A DNA stretch of 64,000 nucleotides from Stichopus chloronotus (GCA_021234535.1 CM037833.1:20333738-20397737); one strand, 5' to 3'; numbered from the stretch's first letter, positions 28,076-42,359 are shown. A program made the numbers and translations. Notes: generated from the letters alone by a model not told the origin.

Positions 28076-30361
28076 TCTCTATCACGTTGCTACGTTGCTA
28101 TCGTCTTTCTTTCCTGTTTATAATCCTTTACCTTATCTTCTTCAACTCTTGTGCATTTCATCTTCTTCCTCACTCAACTCCCTGCCTCTCAATTTTTTTT
28201 TTTTTTTTTTTATCTCGTCTCGATTTGTCGTTCACCAAACGTGGAGTCAGATGAAGCAGAATTGTCATACATTCGAAACGATTAGCTTCTAAAATGTCTA
28301 AATGTATCTTTCAAAATCAAAAGCGTTTGCCTCACCCATTAAAAGCTGAGGGAAAACAGTCGAAACCCCTGGGGACGCATTAGAGGGCTTTGTAAAGGCA
28401 ATTTACGTAATACTACAGATGCTCGTGCGCATTTCTTTACTTTTTTTCTTTTTTATTTATTTTATCTAAGCAGAGTCTCTAAGAAAATCAAAAAAAAAAA
28501 CAACAGGCATCTAGAAACTGGTGATTTTCAAGAAGCGCGGTAAAGTACAACTTGATATGATTAAGTAGAAATTAGCAGCTTATCAAGCTGAATCTGTAAT
28601 GCCATAACAAACAGTGTTAAAGTTGCTATACCGTACATTTTTCTTTCATTTTTTAAACCAATCAGTCTTTCAGTTTTTCGCGCAAGAAACACGGTTAGCA
28701 AAGAAAAAAAAACAAGACTTTTTCTCAAATCTTTCGAAGAGGGTTAGTCTTTCATTTAGTATCTAGATACGCACGGTACAGACTATAGGGTAATCACTGA
28801 ATTATGTTTCCTGGTTACTTCCAAGGTTTCCTTTCCCACGTGTGCTTTGAGATATTTTCGAGAGAGTTCCACTATCTCTTTAAACGGTCACTGCATCTCT
28901 ACCCGGGATGGGGTGGGGGGTTAGTGCCTTTACAGTGGATTAGACTCCATTCAGGATATTTCTTCGTTATCTTAATTTTTTCTGAATCCCAACCGCAGTT
29001 CCTACATAGTAGCTACCTATGAGTGCATTGCAGTTGTTCTCTTGAAGAGTCGTTTAAAATCCCCATTAGTAAAAAGAATTCCTTTAGCCCCGCACTAGTC
29101 GGACACTATACCGAGGACCTTTTGTCGTTAAACAGCGTGATAGAACACTTTCTTGCGGGGGTGCAGGTTTTTCGACAGTACAAATGTTAGAGTAACAATG
29201 TACAAACCTTAACCTAGAACTGGGTGCCTGTAAGGTATCTTCTTTTCTCCCTCTAACTTCTCTTTTTCCTTAGAACGTCTTCTTCATGTATAATTGTATT
29301 ATAGTAATCTGAGCAGAGTGACGTCATTGTTATTTTTAATTTGTCATTTCTAATTTTCGTTACCGTCAGCTATCGATTACTCCTCTCTACACAGAAAAGA
29401 CAATATTTTCTGGTAGAGACATATTTTTTCGGCAACTAAACATTATCCCTTTGTTTATTTGTCCTATAGCCATTCGTGCGTTAATCGCACAATGTTTGAG
29501 TCTTTCACATTTCTCCGGTAGAACATAGTAAAAGCGAAAGAGACATACTTTCTTCCATTTTTCTTCCTCCTCAATCTCTGTAGCGTCAATTATTGTCAAC
29601 TTTTTTTGGTTTCGTTACCATCGACGATCTTTCAAAAATTTCTGAGTCAAAAGAGATGTAACCCGAAGGACGGTTTCAGGCAAATCAAAGATACATTTAT
29701 AACTTATAACAAGTGGGACTTACATCCCCTTTTGTCATCAATCTTTTTTTCCTTTTTCTTTGAATGACTTTTTTTGCTGATGTACTAAGAGACACTCAGT
29801 TGTTCTAGCAATAATGACACATTTATGATAGATGTGCAACCTTGCCATCGAGGAATAATCTTTCATTTTTTTTTTCTTTTTTGTTAAGTTTGAAATTGAC
29901 TTCTTCACTCTTTAGCGTTTTTTTTTTTTTTTTTCTACCGTTTTCATTCCCCTCTAGCCTAGTTCGCTCTCATTTTCGCCGTTGCTGGAAAAAGGAGAAC
30001 AGGGGAAGAACTGTCTGATTACGACTTGAAGAGCTGAAACAAACAGAAAATAATCATGCAAATATAGATCCTGGTTTGTTTGCCATATCATGAATTGTAA
30101 CGTCGAATTACCTGACAGCAAGAATCGTAAATTTTCAAAAATGAAACATCTGCAGTCAGTGTACAGTGGTAAAGAATCGAGTCAGCAAAACAACTAGGAT
30201 ACTTTTCGTCAGTTACTTTTGTAGTGATCTTGAATTCTCGTTCTTTGATTCCTTGCCGAAGGCGGGGAAGGAACCTTTGGGATGGTGATTCGGTGTATGG
30301 GTGTGCGTATGTGTGTGTATCTGTGTGTATGTGTGAGGTAAAATCTCGTGAGCGCTCTAGC
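28073..30361. other. No gene seen
   Basis: AT-rich sequence with poly-T runs at 28193-28211 and near 29921-29934, and a TG-rich run at 30300-30335. No supported gene. Confidence 0.4.
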
Positions 30362-31010
30362 GTTAGATGGAGTGCAAGGTGAGTCAACCTTGTTGAGTTG
30401 GTAGGTAGGACGTATGAAGATCTCGGCTGGATAGTTTTGGTGTTGGTCAAAGGTCATCTGAGGTCACCATCAAGCAGAATATTGACAAACTACGTTGTGT
30501 CAGTATCTCCGAAATAACAAATTGCATCATTTTCAAACTTGAATGGTATGTACTGCCCTCTATGTAAATGAGAGTGTGCGGATTTGTTGTAGGTCAAAGG
30601 TTATCTGGGGTAATCAAACGTCATAATGTAAAACGTTTGTGAACACTCTATCTTTTTAATGGAATGTGCAAAACAGTTCAAAGTCAGTGTGTGGTTAGGA
30701 CGCTTAAAGAGCTTAGCTGGGATTGTTTTTGGTGGATGGCAAAAGTCACCTGACGTTATATGCAAGCAAAATATAGAAAAAAACCATGTATGCAGAATCT
30801 CAAGAACCACACATTGTACGAACTTGAAACGTGGAGTGTATGTAGGGCTTTCTAAGTAAAAAAAAAAATGAAGGTGTTCCTAGAGGTCAAAGGTCATCAG
30901 GTGTCATCAGAGGTAATAAAATGACAATATTATAAACACACTTTTTACAAAGGAAAGTTAATTTCACACTTTTAAAGTTGTTATTTTTAGATGCAATATA
31001 TCTACTATCA
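30362..31010 (+). repeat. ~293-bp tandem repeat with DR1-like motifs, diverged
   Basis: Two units, from about 30362 and 30656, align along their length (ggtaggacg against ggttaggacg; gatctcggctgg against gagcttagctgg). A third begins near 30950. Each holds two half-units about 147 bp apart, carrying GGTCAAAGGTCA (30445), AGGTCAAAGGTTA (30591), a decayed copy (30738) and AGGTCAAAGGTCA (30884). Confidence 0.8.
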
Positions 31011-31710
31011 TTGTTGGGGTTGGTTTTGGTGTGGACCAAAGATCATCTGAGTTCTTGAGTGCAAAATGGTATGACCTCTGCTGGTATTTTTACGCTTTTC
31101 AGTGTGTTTTCGGTAGAAGGCTTTTGAGCTCTCCTGCGGAATAAGACTGACAATGCCTGCAAATTTTAGGAAAGAATTAATTTGAAAACTGAAACTACCA
31201 GTTAGGTTAAGTGTAGTTGCTGTGCAAATTTTGCGATTCTTTGACATATAATAATGAAACTTCATCTATGCATCGTGATAGCTGGTATTATTCTGGTTTC
31301 TGATAAAATATGTCTGTGTTTGCAGAGTATTATGCTATGGTTATTTGCTGACCTCATAAAGTTGTTGGGGTTGGTTTTGGTGTGGACCAAAGATCATCTG
31401 AGTTCTTGAGTGCAAAATGGTATGACCTCTGCTGGTATTTTTACGCTTTTCAGTGTGTTTTCGGTAGAAGGCTTTTGAGCTCTCCTGCGGAATAAGACTG
31501 ACAATGCCTGCAAATTTTAGGAAAGAATTAATTTGAAAACTGAAACTACCAGTTAGGTTAAGTGTAGTTGCTGTGCAAATTTTGCGATTCTTTGACATAT
31601 AATAATGAAACTTCATCTATGCATCGTGATAGCTGGTATTATTCTGGTTTCTGATAAAATATGTCTGTGTTTGCAGAGTATTATGCTATGGTTATTTGCT
31701 GACCTCATAA
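31011..31710. repeat. 351-bp tandem duplication, copies apparently identical
   Basis: 31011-31359 and 31362-31710 read the same base for base, at a period of 351 bp. Each begins with a diverged version of the adjacent repeat (ttttggtgtggaccaaagat). Identity contrasts with the decayed neighbours, so this is either a very recent duplication or an assembly artefact. Confidence 0.93.
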
Positions 31711-34100
31711 TAAAAAAGTTTCCGTTGAAAAAGTGGTATCTGCCAGTCAAATTTTGTTGATTAAAATTCATAACCATACTCCTTAGATTTCTATTTAGTC
31801 CGCAAGTTGTGTCAAAGAGTTTCTACAGTGAAAAGTCTCTTTTACAGTAGCGATGAATATGTTATTACAAGTCACTTAGATGGAGGAATTTATGTTGACA
31901 TAATCGTCATTTACTGCTATTATTTCAACTGTCATATATCTCTTGTTCCTGGAGAAAACGGTACTGTGCCCTGCAGTGCTACCAACTGTGGAGGCTGGAG
32001 AATCTGTCTCAAATATTAACTGGCATTGCATATTGGTAAATGGTGAAGATTATCATTACTGGTTTTATCTGGTAGTCTGTGGTTACTACAGCGTATTGCA
32101 ACTCAGAGGAAAATCACGCAGATGTATTGGCGACAAGGAATCACCAAGCCTCTTGGCTTTCTTGCGTCTTTGTTTTTTTTTTTCCAAGATCATGTTATCC
32201 ACTTAACATTGTATTATTTGAATTATCTGAATAAAATAACAGGGTAATGAAGAGAAACGAAATAAATTATTCATGGAAACTCTACACAGAGTTGGATAAT
32301 CTTTTCCCCAGGTTTGTTAGTTATACTTCCTGCTAAATCGTTAGGGAAAAAGCTGACTAACTTAAGCTACTCTCTTCACCTCTCCTTTTCCTATCATCTG
32401 TCCTTTAAAATCTTAAATTCTGTAGCGTCCTCACAGGCTTTCAAGGTTCATTTTTAATTCTATGCTCTGTCTGGCCTACGTTCATATATTGCAAATACTA
32501 TGTGATTTGATTACCACTACCTCTCATAAGTGTATGTTTGAATTACTCTTCGATTCGTCTTTTGCCTTTTACTGGAAATGAACTAGTGAACTAATGGAGT
32601 CCATCAATTCCGGTTAATGTGATAGTTTTAGTAGGCCTATACTCATCATCGTTACAGCGCAATAAGTCGTTACAAAGGGTACAACGTCATGCGTCGTTAG
32701 AAGATGAGTAGTAACGCAATAGGCTGTAAAGCAATCTATCCTTATAATGAAATGCATCGTAACAAGACAATGGCGCGTCTTTACATTTGTATGTGTTGTT
32801 CTAATGCGTACATAGTCATAACGTAATGTATCTTTGTAACGTAATAGCCTATACAGCCATAACGGTAATGTAATGTAAACTCTCAAAAAATATTTTGCAA
32901 ACATTTGATATTGTTTTAGAGTTGATATCGCCAATTCCCCCCCCCCCCCCCCATAAGAGGAGCTGGTTTCTACTTGACCTGTCTGTAGAGTTATATTTAT
33001 TTCACACTGCGAAGAAGAGACAAAAGCATGCATACGGTGCCTTACATTGATTGAGTGATATGCATGAATGTAAAGGGGGGGGATGCAATCTTCACTAATG
33101 CATAAAATACAGCTGCGTCGGCGGGAAGAAAAGAATTAAGTCCACGTGCCATCTCCTTCAGGCTGCAGTATTTATCAAAACCGAAGTTTCCACCTCAGCA
33201 TGGAGACTGTTCCTGACTCTGCAGTGTAATTCCCAGATTAATGGCATGTCTCGATACATGCTTACACGTTCAATTAAAAATTTTACATTAAGACTCTGTT
33301 TGACACAAGACTCTCTGACGGGCGAGTTGAAAGCTGTTTCGTATTTTTTTTTTAATGCAATGCAGTCACAACCACTTTGTACATTGCATTTATTCAAACT
33401 GTGCGCTTATACAGCATATAGCATGTATATATATATATATATATAGCGTGAACTAAAAGATGACTGAGTACTTGTGCGAAAATTATTACTACTCATGATT
33501 AGGAACGACCTCTCTGAACAGTTAATGGTTAAAGGTCAATTCATTCAAATGAAATTCATTACATAATGTAGAGGCATTTAGTTGCCGCTCACAGGTTTTA
33601 TCAGCAGATATGTTTCCAGGCTTTATTTTGGAACGTTTCTGCACGGAAATAGTAGATAAAGTATATCTTTCAACTGCCTACTTTTTCTAAATAGGAAAAA
33701 AAGAAAAATAAAAAAAGAGAGTTTAATAGACAGAAACGTTTGAAATGAAGGGATAAACCTTTCCTGTTTGGCAAGAGTTAATACTACAAAATTTCTTATT
33801 TTCTTTTATTATTTTTATTTATTGGCGATGGTATCATTATCATAGCGTTCTTATATACCGCAATTGTTACTCGGTGTTTTGACGTTGATAAAATGGCTCA
33901 CAACCACCATTGTGATGACTACGACGTGGATGGTGATGACAATGGTCGGATGGCGGCGACGACTCCAATATTAGTCATGCACATCAGAGTGATAAAGTGA
34001 TGTGATTAAAATCACTGCCTGACATGACATGGCATAACATGGTGATGACAACAATAGGTATATTGTAGGTAGGAAACAATGAATTATAAGGATAACGACG
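31711..34100. other. No gene supported
   Basis: A short open frame at 31943-32206 has scattered Cys and Trp but no domain I can name. A 16-base poly-C run lies at 32937-32952 and an (AT)n run at 33426-33446. Confidence 0.35.
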
Positions 34101-34116
34101 ATGACGAGAAAAACGC

Positions 34117-34509
34117 GTGAGGATGACTGGCACCAAAACAACAGTGACGACGACGTCACCCACAGAGGCAGTGGCGATGACTACAAGCAGACTAACAGTG
34201 ACGATGACAAGACCAACACCGACAATGAACGACGACTGCACCCAGACCAACAGTGACGGTGACGAGATCCACACCATCAGTGATAATGAATTCACTCAGA
34301 CCAACAGTGACGAAGACGAGACTCACACAAGCAGTGACGATGATTGTATCCAGACTAACGGTGAAGATGACTACACTAGCACCGACAATGACGATGATTA
34401 CACCCAGACTAACAGTGACGACAGTGGCATCGATAACCACATAGATTGTCCCATATACTGTCACAATATTGGAGATGCCTTCTGTTACTGTAAAAACGTG
34501 AAATGGTAA
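34117..34509 (+). CDS. Acidic 18-residue repeat open frame, doubtful gene
   Basis: A 130-codon frame in which a 54-bp unit repeats in phase: TQTNSDGDEIHTISDNEF, then TQTNSDEDETHTSSDDDC, then IQTNGEDDYTSTDNDDDY, then a partial unit. The N-terminal part is Thr-rich and the end is Cys-rich (CPIYCHNIGDAFCYC). No signal peptide is evident. It may simply be a gac/gat minisatellite whose unit length is a multiple of three. No splice context or homology is recognised. Confidence 0.25.
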   Translation: MRMTGTKTTVTTTSPTEAVAMTTSRLTVTMTRPTPTMNDDCTQTNSDGDEIHTISDNEFTQTNSDEDETHTSSDDDCIQTNGEDDYTSTDNDDDYTQTNSDDSGIDNHIDCPIYCHNIGDAFCYCKNVKW

Positions 34510-37500
34510 CCTCTCCATTGGCACCATATGAGTTTATTAACGAAAATGTGCCGATGCCGCCTTTTTGTCACCCCGCAATTTCTGCAAACATCTTTCGGAT
34601 TTATCGTAATAGCAAACAGCTCTTGATGAAATGTAGAGAAAGACTTTCTATAAAGAGCTCTTGAGCAGCCGAGGGTAAGTGTTTCACCTCACAAAATCTC
34701 GCCAGTTCTTTCTTTTTGCTTTCTTTTTTGGTTTTACATATTTTTTGCCACGGAATGACGTCAGAGGGTTTATCGAATTACGGTCATTAGCATGGAGAAC
34801 GATAGGAAGCTTTGAAATCTATTCACAAACAAGACTGGATTAAGAAAATGGACGGTGTACACACCAAGTCGAGAAGATAAAGAAGAAGAAATTACGAAAA
34901 GAAAGTACAACAAGAAACAAAACTTACGAGATAATGAGAAAGAAAGAGAAGAGGGAGAAAGATAAATTGGAGGTGAATGGTTCTCTGTTTGAGCCGAAGG
35001 GGAAGCAGAGCACCAGAAAAGTGATGAATCTATTTTGTAGCTTAAAGCGGCAGTCTGAGTTTTTTTACGACGACAAATATAACCAGCGAAAATGGAAGAT
35101 AGAACAAAAAGTGGACATGAGGACGGTTTTGAAGCTTCTAACCTTTCTTCCTAACTTCCTATTAGAGTTAAATTCTCTAGGAAATACGAATATAGAATTT
35201 CATTCATCGAATGAAATTTGCAAAATGCCATCCTCGTAGTTAATACAGCTGTCACATTTACCATCATGATACTTTCTTGAAAATCGCTCTCCGTCCACGG
35301 TTACAGATTTTTATCCCCAAGATTATTCTTGTGGTTTCATTGTCTTTTTGGTTTGAGGAAACTTGGACAACATCTCTTTTTGCCTTTCACATCCTCCAAC
35401 AAACTCAGATTTGGGCTTTAACAATACTCCTGCAATGTGGGTAGGTGTTTCTATACAGTTGACATCGTAGATCAAATATTGTTACATAAGTTAGCGTTAC
35501 TCGATTCAGCAGTAATGGGTTTCGTTCGAAGAGAGAACGGGGAGGCGGTAAAACCTTTACGGATAGGCGTTTTTTTTCCAGGAAATTATTATGTATTTCC
35601 TAAACATAGTCGCATTTATGCAGACGGCTCACAGATCTCTGTTAATATACTGTATTTTTACTTCTCTGTAACTTTTATTGCGCCATATTCGACAAAACCA
35701 TCATTTCATATTAAGGGCAAACCGTAAACACAAATGTACCCACATAGTAATAAGAATTAAACACTTTTCATCTTCTTCTAGTTTTGTTTCGAATAGAATC
35801 ACGCTTTTGTAAATCTATTCAAACTTCAGTAACATGCACACGTCCTTAAAACCACAGTAACATTGTTTTTGTATACCTTGTACTGTAGTTATACAACTTA
35901 GGTACAAATGGAACGGTGATATCATGGTAGGAAAAAATTGTGTTTCACTTTCATCCTGTATATTTATTCATTAACCTAATGTATTTCGTTACGATAGGGG
36001 ACGTGTATTAAAGGTTCACTAAAGCAAAAGATGAGGGCGTTCTTTCTCTTCACACGATGGAAATAATAATCTACGTATGTGTAGTATCTGTACCACCTAT
36101 TCAATACCTATTCCTTCCCACCTCGTCCCTTCAGCAAGGTATACATTACAAAGATTTACATCGCGGTAGATTCAGACCAAACCTTAACATATATAGTAGT
36201 CATACGATCGCAGTACATCCCCTATCGTATTTAGCCGGCAGATTCTGTTTCTTTGGTTGGATACGTAGCAGACTGTGCTGTATATTCCTTGTTCAGTTTG
36301 TTTTCTGCGGTCCGCTCCACAGGAGACTTGTTTGCTAATCCGTGGAACACAACTCTCCGCAGGAGGGAACATTCCAGCAGTTTCCAGGCGGGGCGTATAG
36401 CTAGGCCTGACTATAACGCTAAGGCTTGGTAATATCCGACTGACTTCCTTGTTCAGTGTTCTACTACGGCGGATCCTGTGCTTAGGCTAACGTATGCGTC
36501 TGTACGTGTACTCGTGCATAACTGCTGGCTTTCCCTACACTATAGAACCTGTGAAATAACTCCTTGTCCTCCGAACTACTAACAGGTAATACAGACCTTA
36601 CACCTTGTGATAAACTAGCTTGATGCTCCTTTCATGTTCCGATAACGACATAGCGCGAACTCTGTTCACAGGAATACTAATAAATTAACAACATACTGCA
36701 CAGTTCGCTCGGAAATTCCTTTTTTTTTTCTTTTTCCTTTGGTTTGGGTTCATTTTTTCCCCCATGAGGATAAAACTGTCACTATAAGCGCTCGCATCTG
36801 CGAAGAGTCACTCCACCGGGCGGAAAACTCACACTCTCTTTTCCATGGATGATTTGTTTTACCACTAAGAATATAGCTCCAACTCTAAATTAGTTTTTTT
36901 TTTTTTTTTCGTGTGTGTATATATATATATTTGTGTGTGCTTGTGATTCAATTTCCATTTAGCTAAGGAAATGGAGTAATCATTTCCTTTTTCCTTTTGT
37001 ATCTTCCGCCCCACTCCAAGCAAGGTAAAAAAGTACTTCATACTGTTTGAAGAAAACAACTTTCAATCATCTCACGAAAATTGCTTCTCGAGAAATTTGA
37101 CGAAAACGCATATACAGTTACATATTAACATGAACAGGGATCCTGCGAAGGAGAAAAAACACACACGTTCTCCACTCTAGGTCATTTTAATGGATAAATT
37201 ATTGAGATGAGAATATATGTTACAATGGACCAGGGAAAGAAAAAACATCAAACTTGTAAAGTCCTCAGTGTATAACCTAGGGCCTTCCACAAACAGTAAG
37301 GCCCAATTGATAAGGGGACTGGCCACTGACAAATGCTGGTAGTATGTCACAAAAGAATATTTTCTTTTTATAAACCATATTTCAATACAATATTCCGTTC
37401 GGAACTTACTGTTTTTCAAGAACTATCTACTTCAAAATGGGGCGTCCCATTGTGGTAAATTTGTGAGGTCACTCAGGTTACAACTATAACTGAATATCAA

Positions 37501-39729
37501 ATTTTACTTTTTTATAATCCTGATTCTCTTCAAAGAAACATTACGATAGTCTCCGCAATGTGACCTCACTCTTTAAATGTAAAAGATTGACTACAGTGAT
37601 TACTCTTTTATAGAGTGGAATTCGATTGAGATTTCACTGCGCTTGAAGTGGTTGTTAACGCTTATTGAGTTTGTTATGGTTATGAGACCTCCTGCCGAGT
37701 CAACAGTCTTTTGTTGTATACGTTTCTCCGTCTTTGGGTAACTTTCACATAGCATATCACTTACAAAGAAATCAATGCATTGTAACTGTACTGTGGTATT
37801 TGAGACTGCTCCTTCCTTCTTTGTAGCTTTTTGATAGTCTGTCTTACATGACGGACACACACCTACACAATTACAGTTATACGCCTTCATATGTAAGTTT
37901 CCATGTAAGACAGGTTCTTACGAACCTTCCTGTGCTACATGCTTACACTCTGTAGGCGTATAAACCGTGCAAATGGACTCCAGATTTTCTACTTCAACAA
38001 TATGATGTTTTGTTTTCATATGCCAATATTTGACAACTTGAGTGTTTCTATTTCAAGATGAAATTTTTTTTCTCAGACAAACGCGAAAAGTTACCCATTT
38101 TCGGAAAATAGACTCATTTTTTAAAACCTTTGTTACGAAAATGGAAACAATCTTTCGTTTTTGCGGTCGTTACTGTCGAAATCGCCCGACTCTAGTCGAA
38201 ATTCAAACCCCATCCATTATGGTAATTACGACTCATGAATGTTTCCCCCTAAGTAATCGCAGAGAGAGGGAGCGGAGGTCATGAATATTCATTTATATGG
38301 TAATTATGTGTTAACAGGCAAGATTTACATGTACATGCACACGGGGATACGATTGCGCCTTTGTATCGCCTAATTCCCCGCCTTTGCCTGCATCACGTAT
38401 AGGATAACAGTGAAATATCAAGAGCTACATAGCCGACTATCTAAGGTAGACGTAATGGAGTGTTTTCCATTGATATTGTTTTGATATTCATGTTTCTGTT
38501 ATCCTTCTGCTTTTATACGATGCTCTGAATTTCCCGAAGGGCTTATCATTCCTTTTTTTTAGTTTTCATTTAGTCGATGCTATATCTTCTCATATCTTAA
38601 TCAATGCCAAAGATTCTGAAATAATGGATAGCTTATTTCCATTGCTTTATTACTCTTCGCTTTCGAGGAAATTCAAATTTTCCCCTTTGATTTGAAAGGT
38701 GATAACGTTTTTGTATTCTATAGTACCATAAACGGAAGGGAGCCAAAACCTTATCTGCTTGAAGGTGTTTTTTACGTAGCTTAAAGCTTATCGACAAACG
38801 GAGTTGGAAAAAAAAGAGCAAAGGATGAAGTATTGACTATCTCTATTAACGATGAGACATTATACTTCATAACAGTTACGAGGGAAAGAAAAACTTTTAA
38901 AAAAAACGAAAGTTACACGAATTAAGTACATGGATGATACAGCCTCGCAAGCGTTTTCCTGGTTACTTATTGGAACTATATCTAGTATGCTTCCTGTCCG
39001 TCTGCGTTAATGTTTTCGGAGTATTTTCATGGTCGGTTCATTTCAGCCTAGCCAGGGGTTACTAACTGAGTAATGCTTCAATGAGAGACTGTATGATCTG
39101 TGTTTTCCGAGTTCTAATGCATCGATTCTGAAGTCAGTGCCTTATGCGATACAGTCGTCACATTTTTGCTCCAAAACAGCCGAATGAGTCACAAAATTTG
39201 GCCATATTTGGCCATTATTAAGACGTCTGTTAGATATTCTTGATGATAACAAAACACCAGATATGGCAACTGAATAGAAAATCTCCAAAACGTAACTTGT
39301 TGTTCAAGGGTGAATTCTGACCTGTTACATCACTCAGTGCCACGGTGCTCTCGCAAGAGGCTCAAACACAAGGGTAGAGCAGTGCAGTCTAATTTGCCAC
39401 AACCTTAGTGAGGTAATTTAATATACATAGCGGGTCGACTATGCGTGATCAGGAATGACCCTTTTTTTAGACACAGAATGTTATATTTGGTACAAATATA
39501 CTGCTAATTTCTTTTCCATAAGTTTTAATTTTCCTGGGTTGTTTCATTAAGTCCCCGTTAGTTATACAGAGACCCTGAACTGGCAACTTAATGAAACATG
39601 TCACTGCACATTTTAAACAATAACAACAGAAGACCTGTGGACCTGCGTCACATTCAGATGCAGTAACAGCCATAAATGTAATGCCCACCGTAGATATAAT
39701 AGTTTTTTAACCCTGTTTTTCACAGCAGT
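34510..39729. other. About 5 kb without a supported gene
   Basis: A minus-strand frame at 37600-37890 starts with a Cys-rich segment (CNCVGVCPSCK) but matches nothing I know. There is a (TG/TA)n run at 36912-36940. No other feature is supported. Confidence 0.35.
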
Positions 39730-40250
39730 TTACTGTATATTGTATACTATATATTGTATACCATATAATGTGTTCTACACAATATATTGTACACTATTTT
39801 AAATTACGTGTAATATATATATATAATATCTGTGGACTAAATGCAGTGTTGTGTACCGTACTATATAATATAAACTACATACTATATAATACATGCTATA
39901 CCATAAGTATATACTACATACTGTACAGTGTATACTATATTAAAGTGTACTGTAAATCTAGGGTTATGTAATGTGAAGCAATGTAATGTAACGTGCTTTA
40001 TTCCATGGTACCGTTCTTTGCTATACTACAGAGTACGGCATTGCACTTTACTGTATTTGAGCTGTTATGTCAGGTGATGTCTTTTTCTGTGTTACAATGT
40101 ATTACAATGCAATGTTCTGCTGTATTGTAACTGTTGGTTTCGTATTGCATAACTTAGTCCAGTATATTAAATTGTATTTATATAGATATCGCTTTGTATC
40201 GCATTACACTGTGATATACAACTTATCCATACCACACTGTACTGTATAAT
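39730..40250. repeat. Cryptic simple sequence (tgta/tata-rich)
   Basis: Dense irregular repeats of gtatactata, acatactata and tgtaatgtaa words, many self-complementary, with no fixed period. The reading frames are Tyr/Ile-rich artefacts. Confidence 0.7.
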
Positions 40251-42359
40251 AACACCCTGCGTCAAATCGATTCCTGCCTTACTCTTCCCGAATTTGTGAC
40301 ATGTTTTCTTACGGGACCAGCAAAAACTGAAAGCAGAAATCAACTGTATGGATGTAACTTCAAATGGGATATAAAAATTTAAGCAGTTAACATTCGTAAT
40401 GACAAAAGTCAGTACACAGAAATTTCATCCGATGTTCCATTTATGCAAAAATCCAAACCTCCCCCCCCCCCAACGCCCCTCCAGCCGTCCAAAGTAGTAA
40501 TGATACATATAATTTTTTGATGCGTCCATTTCGGTGGTAGGTAAAACTCGGTTCTATCATCATTATCACTTTGTAATTATTCATTTTTCTCTGACGTGAA
40601 GCCAAGAAAACGGATTGATCGTGGGAAGATGGAGTCGTTTGTGTTTGTTATCCGTACAAGTAGCTCCATAAAAACAACCACCGTGATGGGAAAAACAGTA
40701 CACCCCGCGGTCGTCATTCCAAAGGCGCACGGGAAGACGTAACTGTCATTTTGTTAAAAGAGGTCAGAAATTCCCATCCTGCCTTTATACGGCTCGTCCG
40801 TTCGGAGTCTGATAATTGGATCGAAGCAATATCTGGGTCGAGATGTTATGTTTTGGCGTTTCGGTCGGATCGAAAGTTAATTACTTACTTACGGAGGCCC
40901 TATATATACGACTCTTTCACCGTGAACTGTCTTGTGCAGCAGACTTTTCCTTTTTCTTTACAGAACACGGCTTTACAAGCCAATATCCTAACATTTCCAG
41001 ACAAGCACTCTCTTATCGATTTCCCAACCCAAAGTGCCCAAGTTATTTCTTCCAAATAGTCCTTTTAAAGAGACAGGCTTGGCTTGAAATGGTTGACCTC
41101 GTGACTTTTTTTTTCCTTTTTCGAGTGTTACCGGAAATTCTTTTGTTACACTGTATTGAGGTTGAGTAAAGAAGACTTTCCTCATAGAGGTCTCTAAAAT
41201 ATGAACCTGAGTGTGTATGTGTTTGACTTGGGACCACAATGACGTCACTTGATACATCACAGAGCCTCGAAGCAGTGTCATCGAAATTTGGCTCAAAAAG
41301 GGAATCCACCTTTTTTTTTTCTTTTACCTCTGGGAGAGAAAAGGGTGTGGAGTTCAAGTGGCTTAAAGTGACAGCTAAAAACATAAAAAAGGCAGTTGAT
41401 GGAAATATTGATATGAAATAATAATTTGATAAGAGGTTACTTTATAATCCATGAGGAGGAGGAGGAGGCTGGTAGAGGGGTGATGAAGAGGAGTACATAG
41501 TGGATGATGCATGTGATAAAGCGAGATGCATGGCATTGAAGATGGTGACCTCATATGACTTATACCAAACCAACAAGGATAAGAGTGACCTCACATAGCA
41601 CACAAGATGCGCAGGACAAACGTTTTTGAAACGTTTTTGAAACGTTTTTTCGAAGCCTTATTAACGATATAATCCAACAGATCGCCTTAAAGAGTCACAA
41701 CATATTTTTTTTTTCGTGGCACGTGGACGTACTAATAACAAAGGGTCGCTAAGGTGATCCCATTGTGTCACATACAAAGGAACATTGATGAGAGAGTAAT
41801 GAACTTTTTCTTTTTTATTTTGAAAATTTTGTGATCAGACTCTTCCACAAATGCGCTCACCCCAATGCACAAGTCAGGGTCGACAATTCAAAATTTTCAG
41901 AATTGATTGTCATAACTATTATAATCTATGTGAAACTTGATTAATTATACAAATTATGAACATTTATGCTAATTATAAGCATTTATGTGTTTGTACCCTT
42001 CAAAACTCCCCCAGAAACTTATCGATATCAACACAATCGAACCCCCTTTTAAGGTTTGTCCGAAGCAGAGGGCCATGAAATTTCCCCACACCTAAATCTC
42101 CCATCCTAGCTGTGAGTGGCTTTCTTTGTACGGTATATGTATAAGCCTACACGTCGTCAAGCTGCAGTAGTCAGTCACCGCAGTAACCGTTCCACGCACA
42201 ATCACGAATGACAAACCTGGAATTAAAAACAAAATTACGTTGGATTGAGGTCTTCACTAGCGCATACATATTATCGAGATTGGATTTCACACTTTAGAAG
42301 CCAGTCGGGTAACTTAATTATGACGATTAAGGGTTTCATGAATATTCATGCCCGTAGCA
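40251..42359. other. No gene supported
   Basis: Overlapping frames at 40751-41169 show no recognisable motif. A short 11-bp repeat (aaacgtttttg, three units) lies near 41619-41650, and ggaggaggaggagg near 41455-41469. A CRE palindrome lies at 41240-41247. Confidence 0.35.

Noticed and set aside
30884..30915. CTGATGA words on the minus strand as further hammerheads
   Set aside because: No GAAA core or pairing stems follow; they come from the DR1-bearing repeat.
31943..32206. Possible immunoglobulin-like exon
   Set aside because: Cys and Trp residues are present, but spacing and the DxGxYxC signature are missing, and no splice context is clear.
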